A stretch of 64,000 nucleotides of DNA from JACSRF01 sp964504445 (GTDB lineage: Bacteria > Chloroflexota > Anaerolineae > Promineifilales > Promineifilaceae), in the NCBI GenBank assembly GCA_964504445.1, contig CAZDEO010000015.1:1-64000 (forward strand), given 5' to 3'. Every line of letters begins with the position of its first letter. The first letter of the stretch is position 1. This document shows, piece by piece, positions 51,204 to 60,590 of the stretch. Made by a program: the position numbers and the translations under genes. Under the pieces are notes generated by a model. It was not told the origin of the DNA. It was given only the letters and a program-made list of their open reading frames with translations, and searched no databases.

Positions 51204-51496
51204 GATTTTGGGTTGCTGAAGATGGCCACTGCTTTTTTTAGGATGTCTCGTTCTTGTTCAGCAATGGCTAACTGACGTTCCAGTTGCCGTATCTTTTCTT
51301 GTTCTGGCGTCAGATTGCCTTGGCCGGGGAAGGCGGCGGCTCCTTCATCTTTTAGCTTACGCTTCCATTTATTCAGCAGCCCATGCGTGATGCCGAGTTC
51401 TCGCTCGATTGCCATCGCACTTTTGCCGCTTGTTTCCCATAAGCGCACCGCTTCTTGTTTGAACTCTGCTGAATAGGTTCGTTTTTTGGTTGTCAT
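51200..51496 (-). CDS. IS3-family OrfA (transposase helix-turn-helix)
   Basis: About 98 residues with the transposase_8-type helix-turn-helix (YSAEFKQEAVRLWETSGKSA) and a leucine-zipper-like helix. Start at 51496, after GGAGGAAC. Overlap with OrfB (ATGA or frameshift) would make the OrfAB product in the intact element. Confidence 0.88.
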   Translation of the reverse strand: MTTKKRTYSAEFKQEAVRLWETSGKSAMAIERELGITHGLLNKWKRKLKDEGAAAFPGQGNLTPEQEKIRQLERQLAIAEQERDILKKAVAIFSNPKS

Positions 51497-51559
51497 TTGT
51501 TCCTCCGAAAAAAGTGTACTCTGCCTTTTCTCTATGTCCACTTTTTCGGGGGAAGGTCA

Positions 51560-54155
51560 CACGGCCTCGCATCACCGGATCAGACATATATTGAAGGATA
51601 TAGAGCGTCTTAAAAACGCGTCCCAGTTCCCGATTCGCCCGGTAGAAATGATTCTTACCACTGTAACCGGCCAATCGTTTCAATGCTGTTGAAGCTGTGG
51701 TGTGGCCACTTTCCAGGGAAGCATAAAACTGCCCCATGCGGTCCCACTGCTCGCAGATCCAGTCCATGTGAATAGTGCGGTCCCAACGTTCGACCAATGG
51801 TGCCAGTGGCCCATACTCTTTTTCTTTATCAATGCGATAAATCCGCTGATGCTGTAAACCACGAATGCGTGGCGCAAAGCGACGTCCCAACATGGCAAAG
51901 GCAGCAAAGTTAATCTCCGTGTAGCCATGAGTGTCTGTGTAATGTTCTTCCAGCGCCAGGTCACTCTCGTTATAAAGCAGACCATCTAATACGTAGGCGG
52001 CATCCCGGTCTGTGCATTCAATAACCGTGCTGTAGAAAGGGGCATAATTGTCGGCAACAAACGAATAAAACTCCAGAGCATAATCCCGGAAGCGGTGACT
52101 ATAGGTACGCTGCAATATTTTCCGACGCAATCGGAATCGCTGCCCATCACTGCTGGAGGTTTTTCCTTCACCCCAAGATTGGGTGACATCCAGTCGGCCA
52201 ATTGCATTTACCAGTACTGCTAAAGCCTCTCGCTGCGCTTCCTCGGTGAGCTGCCAATCGGTGACGCGCTTAATCTGGCGGTAGGTAATATCACCGGTCA
52301 GCCGCGCCATTGTGTAAGGGCCAACATTACAGCCATAGGCCATAATGGCAGCCAGTACAGTGCACACTTCTTCAGCCTCCCTTTGTTTTGCTACCGGGCT
52401 AAAAAAGTCTGTGAAGTGGAGCTCATTGTCTACTTCAATCAACAGTTCCGGCAGTTTAATGTCTCGCAGATTCTCGGCCAACCATGCTTGTAGATTCTCC
52501 AGGCGCTGCTTCTCCTTGGTGCTCAGACTGACAGCCGGATCCACCGATAGTTGCCACCCTTTCTCACCCACGGTGGCATAACTATTCTGCGGAAGTTGTT
52601 CAAGGAAGCGGTCATAAGCCAGATTGAGTCGGTCAGTGAGGAAATCAGGCACATATTCTGCTTGTACCGGCAAACCGGCTCGTCTAAAAAAGCTTTCTCT
52701 CTGCACGCGCCATTTGTCATCGGCGATGAAAAAATCATCGAACCGGCCGAAGCGCTTGCTTTGTCTTACGAACACATTTCCGGCCCGAATCTCATCACGA
52801 ATAACGGTCAACAGGGCACATTCCCAAGCTTGCTTATTGACTTCACCATCCTTCTCCATAAAAGGCCGTAAATTGTTAGGGATAAAGGCAAGGGGCGCAT
52901 CTTCTGGTAGTTTTCGTTTGCCGGTCTGGTTCATTTCTTTCAGGAGTTGGGTGGCCTGAATCAGCGATGTGGCTCCTGTAACTTCCGCCTGGAAGGTCAG
53001 GCTTTCCAACAACGCCGGGGCAAATTGCCGTAGATAATGAAAGCGCTGCAGCACCAGGTTGAATACATGGCTATATTTACCAGTCAACCAGGCTTCGGCC
53101 GCCGATACCTGTTCTAGTAGTCGCTCCCGGTCTATTTCCTGAAAAAACATCTGCCGCAGTTCCGAATCCGGAATGGTGTCGTCCAGGATCAGAAAGCCCA
53201 ATCGCTGAAACGAGTCCAAAGAAGAACGAATCATACGTCGCTGCTTGCGCGTTTCCGCATCGATGTCCTCTTGGGCGCGGTTGAAAACGCGCAGCATCAA
53301 TTTGTCGTGCATATCAATCATGTGATCAATGGTGTCACGATAAGCTTGCCAGAGAAAGCAAACCAACACAGCATAGCGGCGATCTTCTTTGAGGTCTCGC
53401 AGACGATCAGCCGAGCAGCGGCGTGCATAACGAGTCAATGACCGCTGATAATTGTTGTTGAGCCAGGACAGATCAAGGGTCAATACGCCAGTTGCATGAA
53501 TCATTTTCAACTTATCCCCCAGGCGTAACATCGATTTGGGCGATGGCTGTCCCGGGGGCTTCTTCAGCACCTGGAAGGGGGTCGTCCGTTTCTTGCCAGG
53601 AATAAGCAGACCATCGAGGGCTTCTTGTTGTGCCAAGGATAGATTGCCGGCAATACGTGTAAAGATGTGATCTCTAGCTGCCTGACGTTGGGTTACAATC
53701 AATCGTCGCAGGGTATCATCTGCTGGAAACAGGATGCCATTCTCTTTGAGAAACTGCTTGGCTTGGATCAGCAGAGGCCCCGTTTGTTCCAGACGGCAAG
53801 CTTCCTGAAACAAAAATGAAGCTAACGCCTGAATTTCATCCTCGCCGAAGGTGGTTAGTCCCAGATAATCCAGAATGGCCGCCCGATGCTCGACAATGGT
53901 TTGTCTCCGCCTTTGATATGCCACAATGGCTGTTTCTGGGATATCCAGTTGGATGGCAATATAGGTTAACAACTCATCCAGGATTTCCAACGGCTGTTGG
54001 GCGGGAAAGCGGTTGTGCAAGCGGACAAACGCCAACTGATAGGCAAACCCCAGGCGGTTATTCTCTCGCCGCCTTTTGTGGATTTCCACGATGTCTTCTG
54101 GCTTCAATTTGGCGATGAGCAAGAATTCGTCATGCGAAAAAGTAGATTCTGACAT
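51560..54155 (-). pseudogene. tnpA: Tn3-family transposase TnpA, C-terminally truncated
   Basis: About 865 residues of Tn3 transposase remain from ATG 54155 (SHDEFLLIAKLKPEDIVEIH) through the DDE domain (YTDTHGYTEINFAAFAMLG). After LQYMSDPVMRG the frame runs into IS3 DNA and ends at 51369 with unrelated residues. About 100 C-terminal residues, including the terminal catalytic Glu region, are lost, so the protein is presumably inactive. Divergent from the resolvase gene. Confidence 0.9.
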
Positions 54156-54277
54156 AGAGAAACGTTCCTTTGTTTCTACCGAAACTAAATATAGAATGTA
54201 CTGAATTGTTGCTTCCGAAATAATAGAAACAATTCTGAAAAACACCATTCTTTATTAATCAAGGGCGTAGAGAACTT
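54156..54277. other. Putative res site between tnpA and tnpR
   Basis: The 122-bp AT-rich divergent gap has dyads such as GTTTC-TACC-GAAAC (54173-54185 area) and ATTGTT...AACAAT (54206-54233 area), as expected for resolvase binding subsites. Not resolved into I, II and III. Confidence 0.55.
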
Positions 54278-54925
54278 ATGAAGGTCATCGGCTATATTCG
54301 AGTCAGTAGTGATAAGCAGGATCTGCAAAAACAGGAACACCTCTTGTTAAAGTACGCACAGCAGCAGGATTTGAAAGTCAGTGATTTCATCAACATTGAG
54401 ATTTCATCGCGGAAGGGCACCAGAGAACGCCGTATTGATGAATTGCTAGAGAGGTTAAATGAAGGCGATACCTTGCTCGTGGCTGAACTCAGCCGGCTTG
54501 GTCGTAACATGTTTGAAGTGATCAACATCATCAACCAGTTGGGAGAGAAGGGGGTGGAGGTACTCTTTGTCAGGCAGCCGGAATTATCAACGGCTGGTCC
54601 CCAGCGAAAATTACTGCTAGCCATTTACAGCTACTTTGCCGAAGCCGAACGTGAATTTATCTCTATGCGCACCAAGCAAGGTCTGGCGGCAGCACGAGCC
54701 AGTGGCAAAAAACTGGGGAGGCCCAAAGGAAGCCGAGATAAAGAAAGGGTGCTGGATCCGTATCGCGAACAGATTAAAGAGTATCTACAATTGGGGCTTT
54801 CCTTGAGCCGTATCCGATCGGTCATCAATCCACAATTGGAAAAGCCACTCAGTTATTCCTCCTATCGTTATTTCGTCCGCCAAGATGCAGAGCTACTTGA
54901 GGTTTGGCAAGCGCAAAGAAGGTGA
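54278..54925 (+). CDS. tnpR: Tn3-family resolvase (small serine recombinase)
   Basis: A 215-residue resolvase: catalytic Ser in YIRVSSDKQDLQKQ, ELSRLGRNMFEV, EAEREFISMRTKQGLAAARA, then GRPKGS and a helix-turn-helix tail. Resolves Tn3 cointegrates at res. Divergent from tnpA and intact. Its TGA lies at the start of an inverted repeat GTGACGG (54922-54928) / CCGTCAC (54958-54964). Confidence 0.92.
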   Translation: MKVIGYIRVSSDKQDLQKQEHLLLKYAQQQDLKVSDFINIEISSRKGTRERRIDELLERLNEGDTLLVAELSRLGRNMFEVINIINQLGEKGVEVLFVRQPELSTAGPQRKLLLAIYSYFAEAEREFISMRTKQGLAAARASGKKLGRPKGSRDKERVLDPYREQIKEYLQLGLSLSRIRSVINPQLEKPLSYSSYRYFVRQDAELLEVWQAQRR

Positions 54926-55000
54926 CGGTACAAACCTCATCCGGATTTCAACTAATTCCGTCACGTTTTGGCGACTTCTTCGTCCTATTACCCAATAAGC

Positions 55001-55018
55001 AAAAACTGCGCAGTTTTT
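55001..55018. promoter_or_regulatory. 18-bp perfect palindrome just before sigma factor start
   Basis: AAAAACTGCGCAGTTTTT lies directly before ATG 55019, with no Shine-Dalgarno. In RNA it would form a hairpin at the start codon; as DNA it could be an operator or a terminator of upstream transcripts. Confidence 0.6.
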
Positions 55019-55585
55019 ATGAACGAACAGCAAACAGTAGATGATCAATTATTGGTCCGAGCTCTGGCCGGTGATACAGTGGCCTTTGGCGACCTGTACG
55101 AACGGTACCTGGATGCCATCTATCACTATGTATTCTATCGGGTTAACGGCCGTCAAGAAGCCGAAGACCTGACGGAAGGCGTCTTCTTACGCGCCTGGCA
55201 GGCGTTGGACAGCAATCCGCCACGTGAGGTGCCCTTTCGCTTGTGGCTCTACCAGATTGCCCACAATGCGGTGATTGACCATTACCGTACCCGTCGTGAG
55301 CAGGTTGGATTGGAAGCCGTAGCGCAAATGCCCGACCCTGTTGCGGGACCAGAAACGGCCGTTGCCCAGCAGGAACAGTCAAGCGCCCTTATGGAAGCAA
55401 TGATGCAGCTAAAAGAGGACCATCAAGAGGTATTAATTTCTCGATTTGTTGTTGGACTCAGCCACGCAGAAACGGCCGTGGTAATGACCCGCACAGAAGA
55501 GGCCGTACGCGCTTTGCAATACCGGGCAATTGGTGCCTTACGCAAGCTGCTACTCATTCAGGGGGACAACTATGACTATGAATGA
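55019..55585 (+). CDS. ECF RNA polymerase sigma factor
   Basis: A 188-residue sigma-70 (ECF) factor: region 2 with DLYERYLDAIYHYVFYRV and FRLWLYQIAHNAVIDHYR; region 4 with KEDHQEVLISRFVVGLSHAE. Overlaps by 14 bases the large FecR/DUF5666 gene, which is probably its regulator. ATG 55019 is the start fitting the family length. Confidence 0.9.
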   Translation: MNEQQTVDDQLLVRALAGDTVAFGDLYERYLDAIYHYVFYRVNGRQEAEDLTEGVFLRAWQALDSNPPREVPFRLWLYQIAHNAVIDHYRTRREQVGLEAVAQMPDPVAGPETAVAQQEQSSALMEAMMQLKEDHQEVLISRFVVGLSHAETAVVMTRTEEAVRALQYRAIGALRKLLLIQGDNYDYE

Positions 55586-58199
55586 AGAATTAATCCAGAT
55601 TTTTGCCGAATGTGCCGAAGCCATCGAACAGAATCGTCTCACAGTGGACGACTGTCTGGAAAAATACCCGCAACATCGGGCTGAACTTGCTGATCTTTTA
55701 CAGGTGTCGATGCAGGCACGAGCTGTGCCTACGGCCGTCCCCACCGACGAGTTTCGTCAGGTGGCCAGATCGCGCCTATTGGCTCAACTGCCGCCGCGTG
55801 CTGCGGCTGCTGATGGCAAAGTGGTTCCCTCCGTGCTGGCCAGCGGCACGGTTGTTGCTCAACGTCTGCAAAGCTTGTGGCAGACGTGGGCGCAGCGCTG
55901 GCCGTGGCCTGTACGGCCGTCTTTGGCTATGGGTGGCGTGTTCTTGTTAGTTTTTCTGCTGTTTATAGGTTTGTGGCTGCGGCCGTTTGGTGATGAAACA
56001 AATCTAGCACAGAACAATCGGCCCGCCTCCGTTTCTGATGACAATGACGACAATGACAACGAGAACGCCGAGGAATCGGCAGAGAGAACTCCGTTGGCAG
56101 CTGCAATAGATGCCATTCTTGGAAATGATAATGAGGAGCAAGAGGAAAATGAGGAGAATGAGTCGGTAGTAGCAGAAGCTCCAACCCCAGATGGCACCTT
56201 TTCCACCTTTATTCCGGTCATAACCAATCCGCTGATTCTCAATGCCCAAACTGCGGCCGTGGAAGTCGATCAGGGCGTTGTTGAGGTGCAAAGTGAGGAC
56301 GGCACGTGGACAGCCGTAAACCGCGTCACAACCGCCAAGGCTGGCCAGCGCGTCCGCACGGGAGACTATTCCGGTGCGACGATTCAATTTTATGATGGCA
56401 GCCAGGCCAACTTGGGGCCAAATACCGAACTCTCGTTGGACGAGGTAGATGCCCAACTGCCGGAAGAAGGTTTCCGCACGGTGGTCATGACCCAATGGCT
56501 GGGAGAGAGCGAGCACGATGTTGCTTTCCGTGGTGATTCCGGCTCGCGCTATGAAGTAATGACCCCCAACGGTTCCGGCCGGGCGCGGGGCACATCCTTC
56601 CAGGTTCTAGTTACGGCTAACTTGCTCACCCAGGTTATCGTCACGGAAGGCCGAGTGGATGTTACCAACCTGAACGTGACCGTCATCGTTATTGCCGGGC
56701 AAACCAGCCTCATCCCCCCAGAGCATCCCCCCAGCGAGCCGCACTTCATCGTTTCTGGCGAGGGAGAAGTAACGGCCGTTGGTGAAACCTGGACCATCGG
56801 CGGGCAGACATTCACCACCACGGACAGCACCATCATTGTGGGCAATCCGCAGATTGGCGACATCGTTTCTGTTTCTGGTTATTTGTTGCCGGATGGCACC
56901 CTGGTGGCCACACACATCATCCTGCGCCACCATGCGCCTATGAGCCGTTTCACGCTCACTGGGGAGGTAGAAAGTATCGGCGATGATGAATGGGTGATTG
57001 CCGGTCAGATGATTGCGGTTGATGTGGATACGGCCGTAGACGAAACCATCGTAGTCAGCGATATTGCCCGTGTTCACGGCCTCGTCCTGGCCGACGGCAC
57101 ACTCCTGGCCAGACGGATTGACCGGGTAGACGACGTGCATCCCTTTGAATTCATTGGTGTAGTAGAGAGCATTGGCCCTGATAGCTGGATCGTTTCTGGG
57201 GTAAACATTGCCCTGGATGAAACCACGGAAATTAAAGATGAGATTATTGTTGGCGACGTGGTGAAAGTCGAAGGCGTCATTCTGGCGGACGACACCTGGC
57301 TGGCTGGCGAAATTAAGCTGGCAGATGAGGAAGCCCGCTTTGAGTTCACCGGGTCAGTTGATAACATCGATCCGTGGGTCGTGGCTGGCATCCCCTTCGA
57401 GACAGATGAGTTCACCGAAATTGATGATGGCATTGAACCGGGTGAATTAGTCTATGTGGAAGGCCAGATATTGGCCGATGGCACATGGTTGGCCACGGAA
57501 ATTCGGCTGTTGGCTGATGAAGATTTGACCTTCAACTTCATCGGTACGGTTGATAGTATCGATCCCTGGGTTATCAGCGGTCTGCCAATTGCAGTAGACG
57601 AAAATACGTTGATTGACGACGAAATCGAAATCGGCTCTCTCGTCCGGGTACGTGGCCTTATCCTGCCCAACGGTGAATGGCTGGCCACCTTGATTGTGCG
57701 CCTGGACCGGGATGATGACCCTGTTGGCTGTTACAGCGTGACGACTGTGGTGGTAAGCATTAGCGGCAACGTGATAACGCTCGAAGGACTGCCACCGGTT
57801 ACGCTGGCTGATGACTTGGTTGTTACTGGAGACCTTGAGGTCGATGCGATCATCACGGTTAGCGTGTGTGCCCACCACGACGGGGCGATCATTATTGTGA
57901 GCATTGTGGTTATCCACACTGCACCCCCACCACCTCCACCACCGGCACCGACGCCACCACCTGGAACAAATCCACCACCGCCAAGTGGTGGTGGTTCCTA
58001 TGACATTTCTGGGAACAACGAGAACGTGACGCTCACGTGCAGTGGGCACACAGTGACGGTCAGGGGCAACGATAATACTATCACGCTGCTGGGCAATTGT
58101 GGCAGTATCATCGTCCGGGGTAACAATAACACCATTTTCTATCAGGCGGCCGGATCGATTACCAATACAGGCAACAATAATTCTATTCAGCAGCGATAA
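55572..58199 (+). CDS. Membrane FecR-domain protein with DUF5666 repeats and DUF3060 end; likely anti-sigma partner
   Basis: About 875 residues. Cytosolic helical N-terminus (~1-100) resembling anti-sigma tails; TM helix (~116-136); acidic low-complexity spacer (DDNDDNDNENAEE); a FecR-like domain (VVEVQSEDGTWTAV, NLGPNTELSLDEVD); about five DUF5666-like repeats (~390-730) such as GDVVKVEGVILADDTWLAGE; a Pro-rich linker; and a DUF3060-like beta-helix (GNDNTITLLGNCGSIIVRGN). It probably senses something outside the cell and controls the sigma factor. Repeats show recent in-tandem duplication. Confidence 0.85.
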   Translation: MTMNEELIQIFAECAEAIEQNRLTVDDCLEKYPQHRAELADLLQVSMQARAVPTAVPTDEFRQVARSRLLAQLPPRAAAADGKVVPSVLASGTVVAQRLQSLWQTWAQRWPWPVRPSLAMGGVFLLVFLLFIGLWLRPFGDETNLAQNNRPASVSDDNDDNDNENAEESAERTPLAAAIDAILGNDNEEQEENEENESVVAEAPTPDGTFSTFIPVITNPLILNAQTAAVEVDQGVVEVQSEDGTWTAVNRVTTAKAGQRVRTGDYSGATIQFYDGSQANLGPNTELSLDEVDAQLPEEGFRTVVMTQWLGESEHDVAFRGDSGSRYEVMTPNGSGRARGTSFQVLVTANLLTQVIVTEGRVDVTNLNVTVIVIAGQTSLIPPEHPPSEPHFIVSGEGEVTAVGETWTIGGQTFTTTDSTIIVGNPQIGDIVSVSGYLLPDGTLVATHIILRHHAPMSRFTLTGEVESIGDDEWVIAGQMIAVDVDTAVDETIVVSDIARVHGLVLADGTLLARRIDRVDDVHPFEFIGVVESIGPDSWIVSGVNIALDETTEIKDEIIVGDVVKVEGVILADDTWLAGEIKLADEEARFEFTGSVDNIDPWVVAGIPFETDEFTEIDDGIEPGELVYVEGQILADGTWLATEIRLLADEDLTFNFIGTVDSIDPWVISGLPIAVDENTLIDDEIEIGSLVRVRGLILPNGEWLATLIVRLDRDDDPVGCYSVTTVVVSISGNVITLEGLPPVTLADDLVVTGDLEVDAIITVSVCAHHDGAIIIVSIVVIHTAPPPPPPPAPTPPPGTNPPPPSGGGSYDISGNNENVTLTCSGHTVTVRGNDNTITLLGNCGSIIVRGNNNTIFYQAAGSITNTGNNNSIQQR

Positions 58200-58267
58200 T
58201 ACCACCGCTAGAAAGCTTCTCAGACGACGTTGGGGCTTCTGACTAAAATGTGGCGCTAGAATGTGGC

Positions 58268-58304
58268 TGAGCCTGGAGAGTTCCTCCAGGCTCAGTGGCT
58301 TTTT
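58268..58304 (+). terminator. Rho-independent terminator of sigma/FecR operon
   Basis: Perfect 11-bp stem TGAGCCTGGAG / CTCCAGGCTCA, loop AGTTC, then GTGGCTTTTT. Confidence 0.9.
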
Positions 58305-58362
58305 AGGGTATGCTGTTGCTTGTGTTCTTAGCGTATGTTTCTGCGGCGATATGCACGGTACC

Positions 58363-59514
58363 CTATTCGTGAACTGCAATGCGTTGTTTATAATTTGTTA
58401 ATGGCCGCGGCACTGGTTCATGATGCCGTGTCAACTCATGAGCCGCTTCCGACCGTTCCAGCCAGGGATCTACATGCACAATCGCTTCCGACAAAGTCGG
58501 CAGTTCGTGAAACAGTTCATGGCGTACTTGCTCCGCAATGTCATGGCTCTCCAGGGTTGTCAGGTGAGGATCAACGGCAATATGCACTTCGGCCTGGAGG
58601 CGATGCCCCATCCAGCGCATCCGTAGGCGGCATACTTCCTTCACACCGGGCTGAATGTTGATAACAGCTTCAGCCTGATCCATGTACTCCGGTTCGATAG
58701 CGTCCATCAGGCGATACCACATCGTCACGATGGCATCTTTGGTAATAAAGAGGATAGTAATGCCAATTAGAATGCCGATGATCGGGTCTAGAATGGGGAA
58801 TCCCAACCAGGTACCGCCGGCAGCCAATAACACAGCCAGTGAAGTCAAGCTGTCAGTGCGAGCATGGAGACCATCAGCGACCAGAGCCGCCGAGCCGATT
58901 TTGCGTCCAGTGCGGATTTGTAGCAAGGCGACCGCTTCATTGCCCAGAAAGCCGATAATCGCCGCTGCAGCGACCCAGCTCAGGTTGCTGATCGGATCCG
59001 GGTTGATGAATTTCTGGATGGATTCATAAAAAATTACTCCGGCGCTGACGGCGATGGAGAGAACAATGAAAATGCCGGCCACATCCTCCGCTTTGCCAAA
59101 GCCATAGGTGTAACGGCGGGTGGCCGCCCACCGTGCTAGGTAGAAGGCGATCAGCAACGGCACGGAGTTCAGGCCGTCGCCTATGTTATGCACTGTGTCG
59201 GCAAATAGCGCCACGCTGCCACTGAACGCGACAATAATAATCTGCAGCACTGAAGTGATGGTTAGCGCGGCTAAAGCCAGCCAGACGGTGCGTATACCTT
59301 CCTGGTTATCTATAAATGCCTGATCGGAAACCAATTCGCCATGTTGGTGGCTGTGCCCATGCAGGTGAAATATCGTGCTGATCCAGCCCCAAACACCATT
59401 GCCATGATGATGGTTATGCCCATCACTATGGGCATGGTCGTGAGGATTGGGGTGTTCATGATCATGAAGGTGGGAATGATTATGGTGTTCATCGAGGTGA
59501 TGATGCTTTGACAT
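58363..59514 (-). CDS. czcD: Cation diffusion facilitator, zinc/cadmium/cobalt exporter (CzcD/ZitB-like)
   Basis: A 383-residue CDF exporter. N-terminal ~60 residues are His/Asp-rich (HHHLDEHHNHSHLHDHEH). Six TM helices; zinc site motifs D106, H109 and D113 (FADTVHNIGDG) and the second motif HARTD; a C-terminal cytosolic metal domain (QAEVHIAVDPHLT). Follows arsR by 11 bases, so it is co-transcribed and zinc-induced. Confidence 0.93.
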   Translation of the reverse strand: MSKHHHLDEHHNHSHLHDHEHPNPHDHAHSDGHNHHHGNGVWGWISTIFHLHGHSHQHGELVSDQAFIDNQEGIRTVWLALAALTITSVLQIIIVAFSGSVALFADTVHNIGDGLNSVPLLIAFYLARWAATRRYTYGFGKAEDVAGIFIVLSIAVSAGVIFYESIQKFINPDPISNLSWVAAAAIIGFLGNEAVALLQIRTGRKIGSAALVADGLHARTDSLTSLAVLLAAGGTWLGFPILDPIIGILIGITILFITKDAIVTMWYRLMDAIEPEYMDQAEAVINIQPGVKEVCRLRMRWMGHRLQAEVHIAVDPHLTTLESHDIAEQVRHELFHELPTLSEAIVHVDPWLERSEAAHELTRHHEPVPRPLTNYKQRIAVHE

Positions 59515-59525
59515 ATGTTGCTTCC

Positions 59526-59906
59526 TTATTTTTTAGTAAAATTTCTCAGATAATCGGGGTAAGGGTGGTCTGGCAGGTTCTGCCGCACATGATCTAGATG
59601 AAAGAGTGCCTCGCGGAACAAGGCTGCTACGTGGCTGTCATCAATCGAGTAGAAGATTTGGTTTCCCTCACGCCGGGTGCGTACCAGCCGAATCGCCCGC
59701 AGTTTAGCCAGGTGATGGGATACGGCTGAAGCAGAAACTGCCACACACTCGCTCAACTCATTGACGCTGTACTCCTTTTCGGTCAACAGGTAAACTAACT
59801 GAGCTCGCGTGGAGTCGCTGAGTGCTTTAAACGTGGCCACAACATCGGCCAGAATTTCTTCGGGCAGACCTTGAACCTGTTCTATGATTTGATGCTGCTG
59901 CGGCAT
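59526..59906 (-). CDS. ArsR/SmtB-family zinc-type repressor
   Basis: A 126-residue winged-helix repressor (ELSECVAVSASAVSHHLAKL). The C-terminal helix keeps the alpha-5 zinc ligands: D90, H92, H103 and H106, as in CzrA/SmtB. Zn(II) binding would lift repression of itself and czcD. A perfect operator lies 22 bases upstream. Confidence 0.93.
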   Translation of the reverse strand: MPQQHQIIEQVQGLPEEILADVVATFKALSDSTRAQLVYLLTEKEYSVNELSECVAVSASAVSHHLAKLRAIRLVRTRREGNQIFYSIDDSHVAALFREALFHLDHVRQNLPDHPYPDYLRNFTKK

Positions 59907-59927
59907 ATTTAAATTACTCTCTTTATG

Positions 59928-59953
59928 ATTATCTGAGTATGTACTCAGATAAT
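59928..59953. promoter_or_regulatory. ArsR/SmtB operator, perfect 12-2-12 dyad
   Basis: ATTATCTGAGTA, two bases, then its exact reverse complement. This 12-2-12 layout is typical for SmtB/CzrA operators and sits 22 bases before the arsR ATG. Confidence 0.92.
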
Positions 59954-60382
59954 AAGCTTATATCATTCGTCCGCTTCTAGCAACGAGAAATGTTCTTATC
60001 TATGGGAGAATTCTGTTATTTGGAAGTTTGAATAGTGAGGAATCGACTTTGGCCTACCGTGTTAGCTCTTGCACAATTACAGACGAAAAGCGGAAGCACC
60101 CTTAGGGTTGCTTGGCAGGCTTTTTCTGTGAGTACCCACCTCTGGTGATAAACTTAATTTATCGGATTGCTACCTTCTTAGCGGACATTTACGGACGTTT
60201 CTGGGAGATACCCTTCTCACATCTCAAGGAAATGAAATCTTGGCTAAGCTTTCAGCAACCCATCATGAGGAACTACGGCGTATTGGGCCACAGTTGCACC
60301 TGCTGCTAGAACAACTGACGGCGGAAGAGTCATAACATACTTAGAAGATTTTTTCTGGAACTCTGTTTCCTTAAAAAATAAT
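59954..60382. other. 429-bp region with a terminator-like hairpin and one uncertain reading frame
   Basis: A hairpin AAGCACCC...GGGTTGCTT (60094-60113, one bulged base) followed by GGCAGGCTTTTT looks like a terminator, though no plus-strand gene is seen before it. A 67-codon open frame (60132-60335) ends in HHEELRRIGPQLHLLLEQL, which looks coding in composition but has no ATG; it may be a gene remnant. Confidence 0.45.
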
Positions 60383-60583
60383 TCATTCTAGATCAGTCTC
60401 TTCATCGCATAGCTTGCAATGTAACTCATAATCTAGAAATTGCTCCCTTCCTGCTTCTGTAAGCACCCATGGTCGGCTGACCAATGGCGGATTATGGCGC
60501 ACATGCTGCCGGTGGCCACAGGTCAGGATTGCCCGCCAATCTCCAATTTCGTCTTGTTCAAATCCGATGATTTTTTGCTTCAC
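60383..60583 (-). CDS. DUF3565 protein
   Basis: A 66-residue protein matching DUF3565: GFEQDEIGDWRAILTCGHRQ, then HVRHNPPL and RPWVLTEAGR, ending CKLCDEE. Cys/His pattern suggests zinc binding; function unknown. Eight bases after the TDT transporter gene on the same strand. Confidence 0.87.
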   Translation of the reverse strand: MKQKIIGFEQDEIGDWRAILTCGHRQHVRHNPPLVSRPWVLTEAGREQFLDYELHCKLCDEETDLE

Positions 60584-60590
60584 AGCATCC

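Larger units (their letters stand above)
47736..51559. mobile_element. IS3-family insertion sequence, interrupted by a recombinase element
   Basis: Ends are imperfect inverted repeats of about 25 bp: TGACCTTCCCC...AGTGGACAT at the left and its complement ending at 51559. It encodes OrfA and a split OrfB on the minus strand. A 2.6-kb serine-recombinase element sits inside OrfB. The right end cuts the Tn3-family transposase; no matching Tn3 remainder is found at the left, so insertion was followed by a deletion. No clear target duplication. Confidence 0.82.

Noticed and set aside
51369..51559. Last ~60 residues of the Tn3 transposase open frame
   Set aside because: These are read-through into the IS3 element and not transposase sequence.
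57447..58379. 310-residue minus-strand open frame opposite the DUF5666 gene
   Set aside because: Composition mirrors the repeats of the real gene; no ribosome site or family.
60112..60309. 65-residue plus-strand open frame MAGFFCEY...
   Set aside because: No ribosome site, no family, and an overlapping frame looks more gene-like; listed only as an uncertain region.
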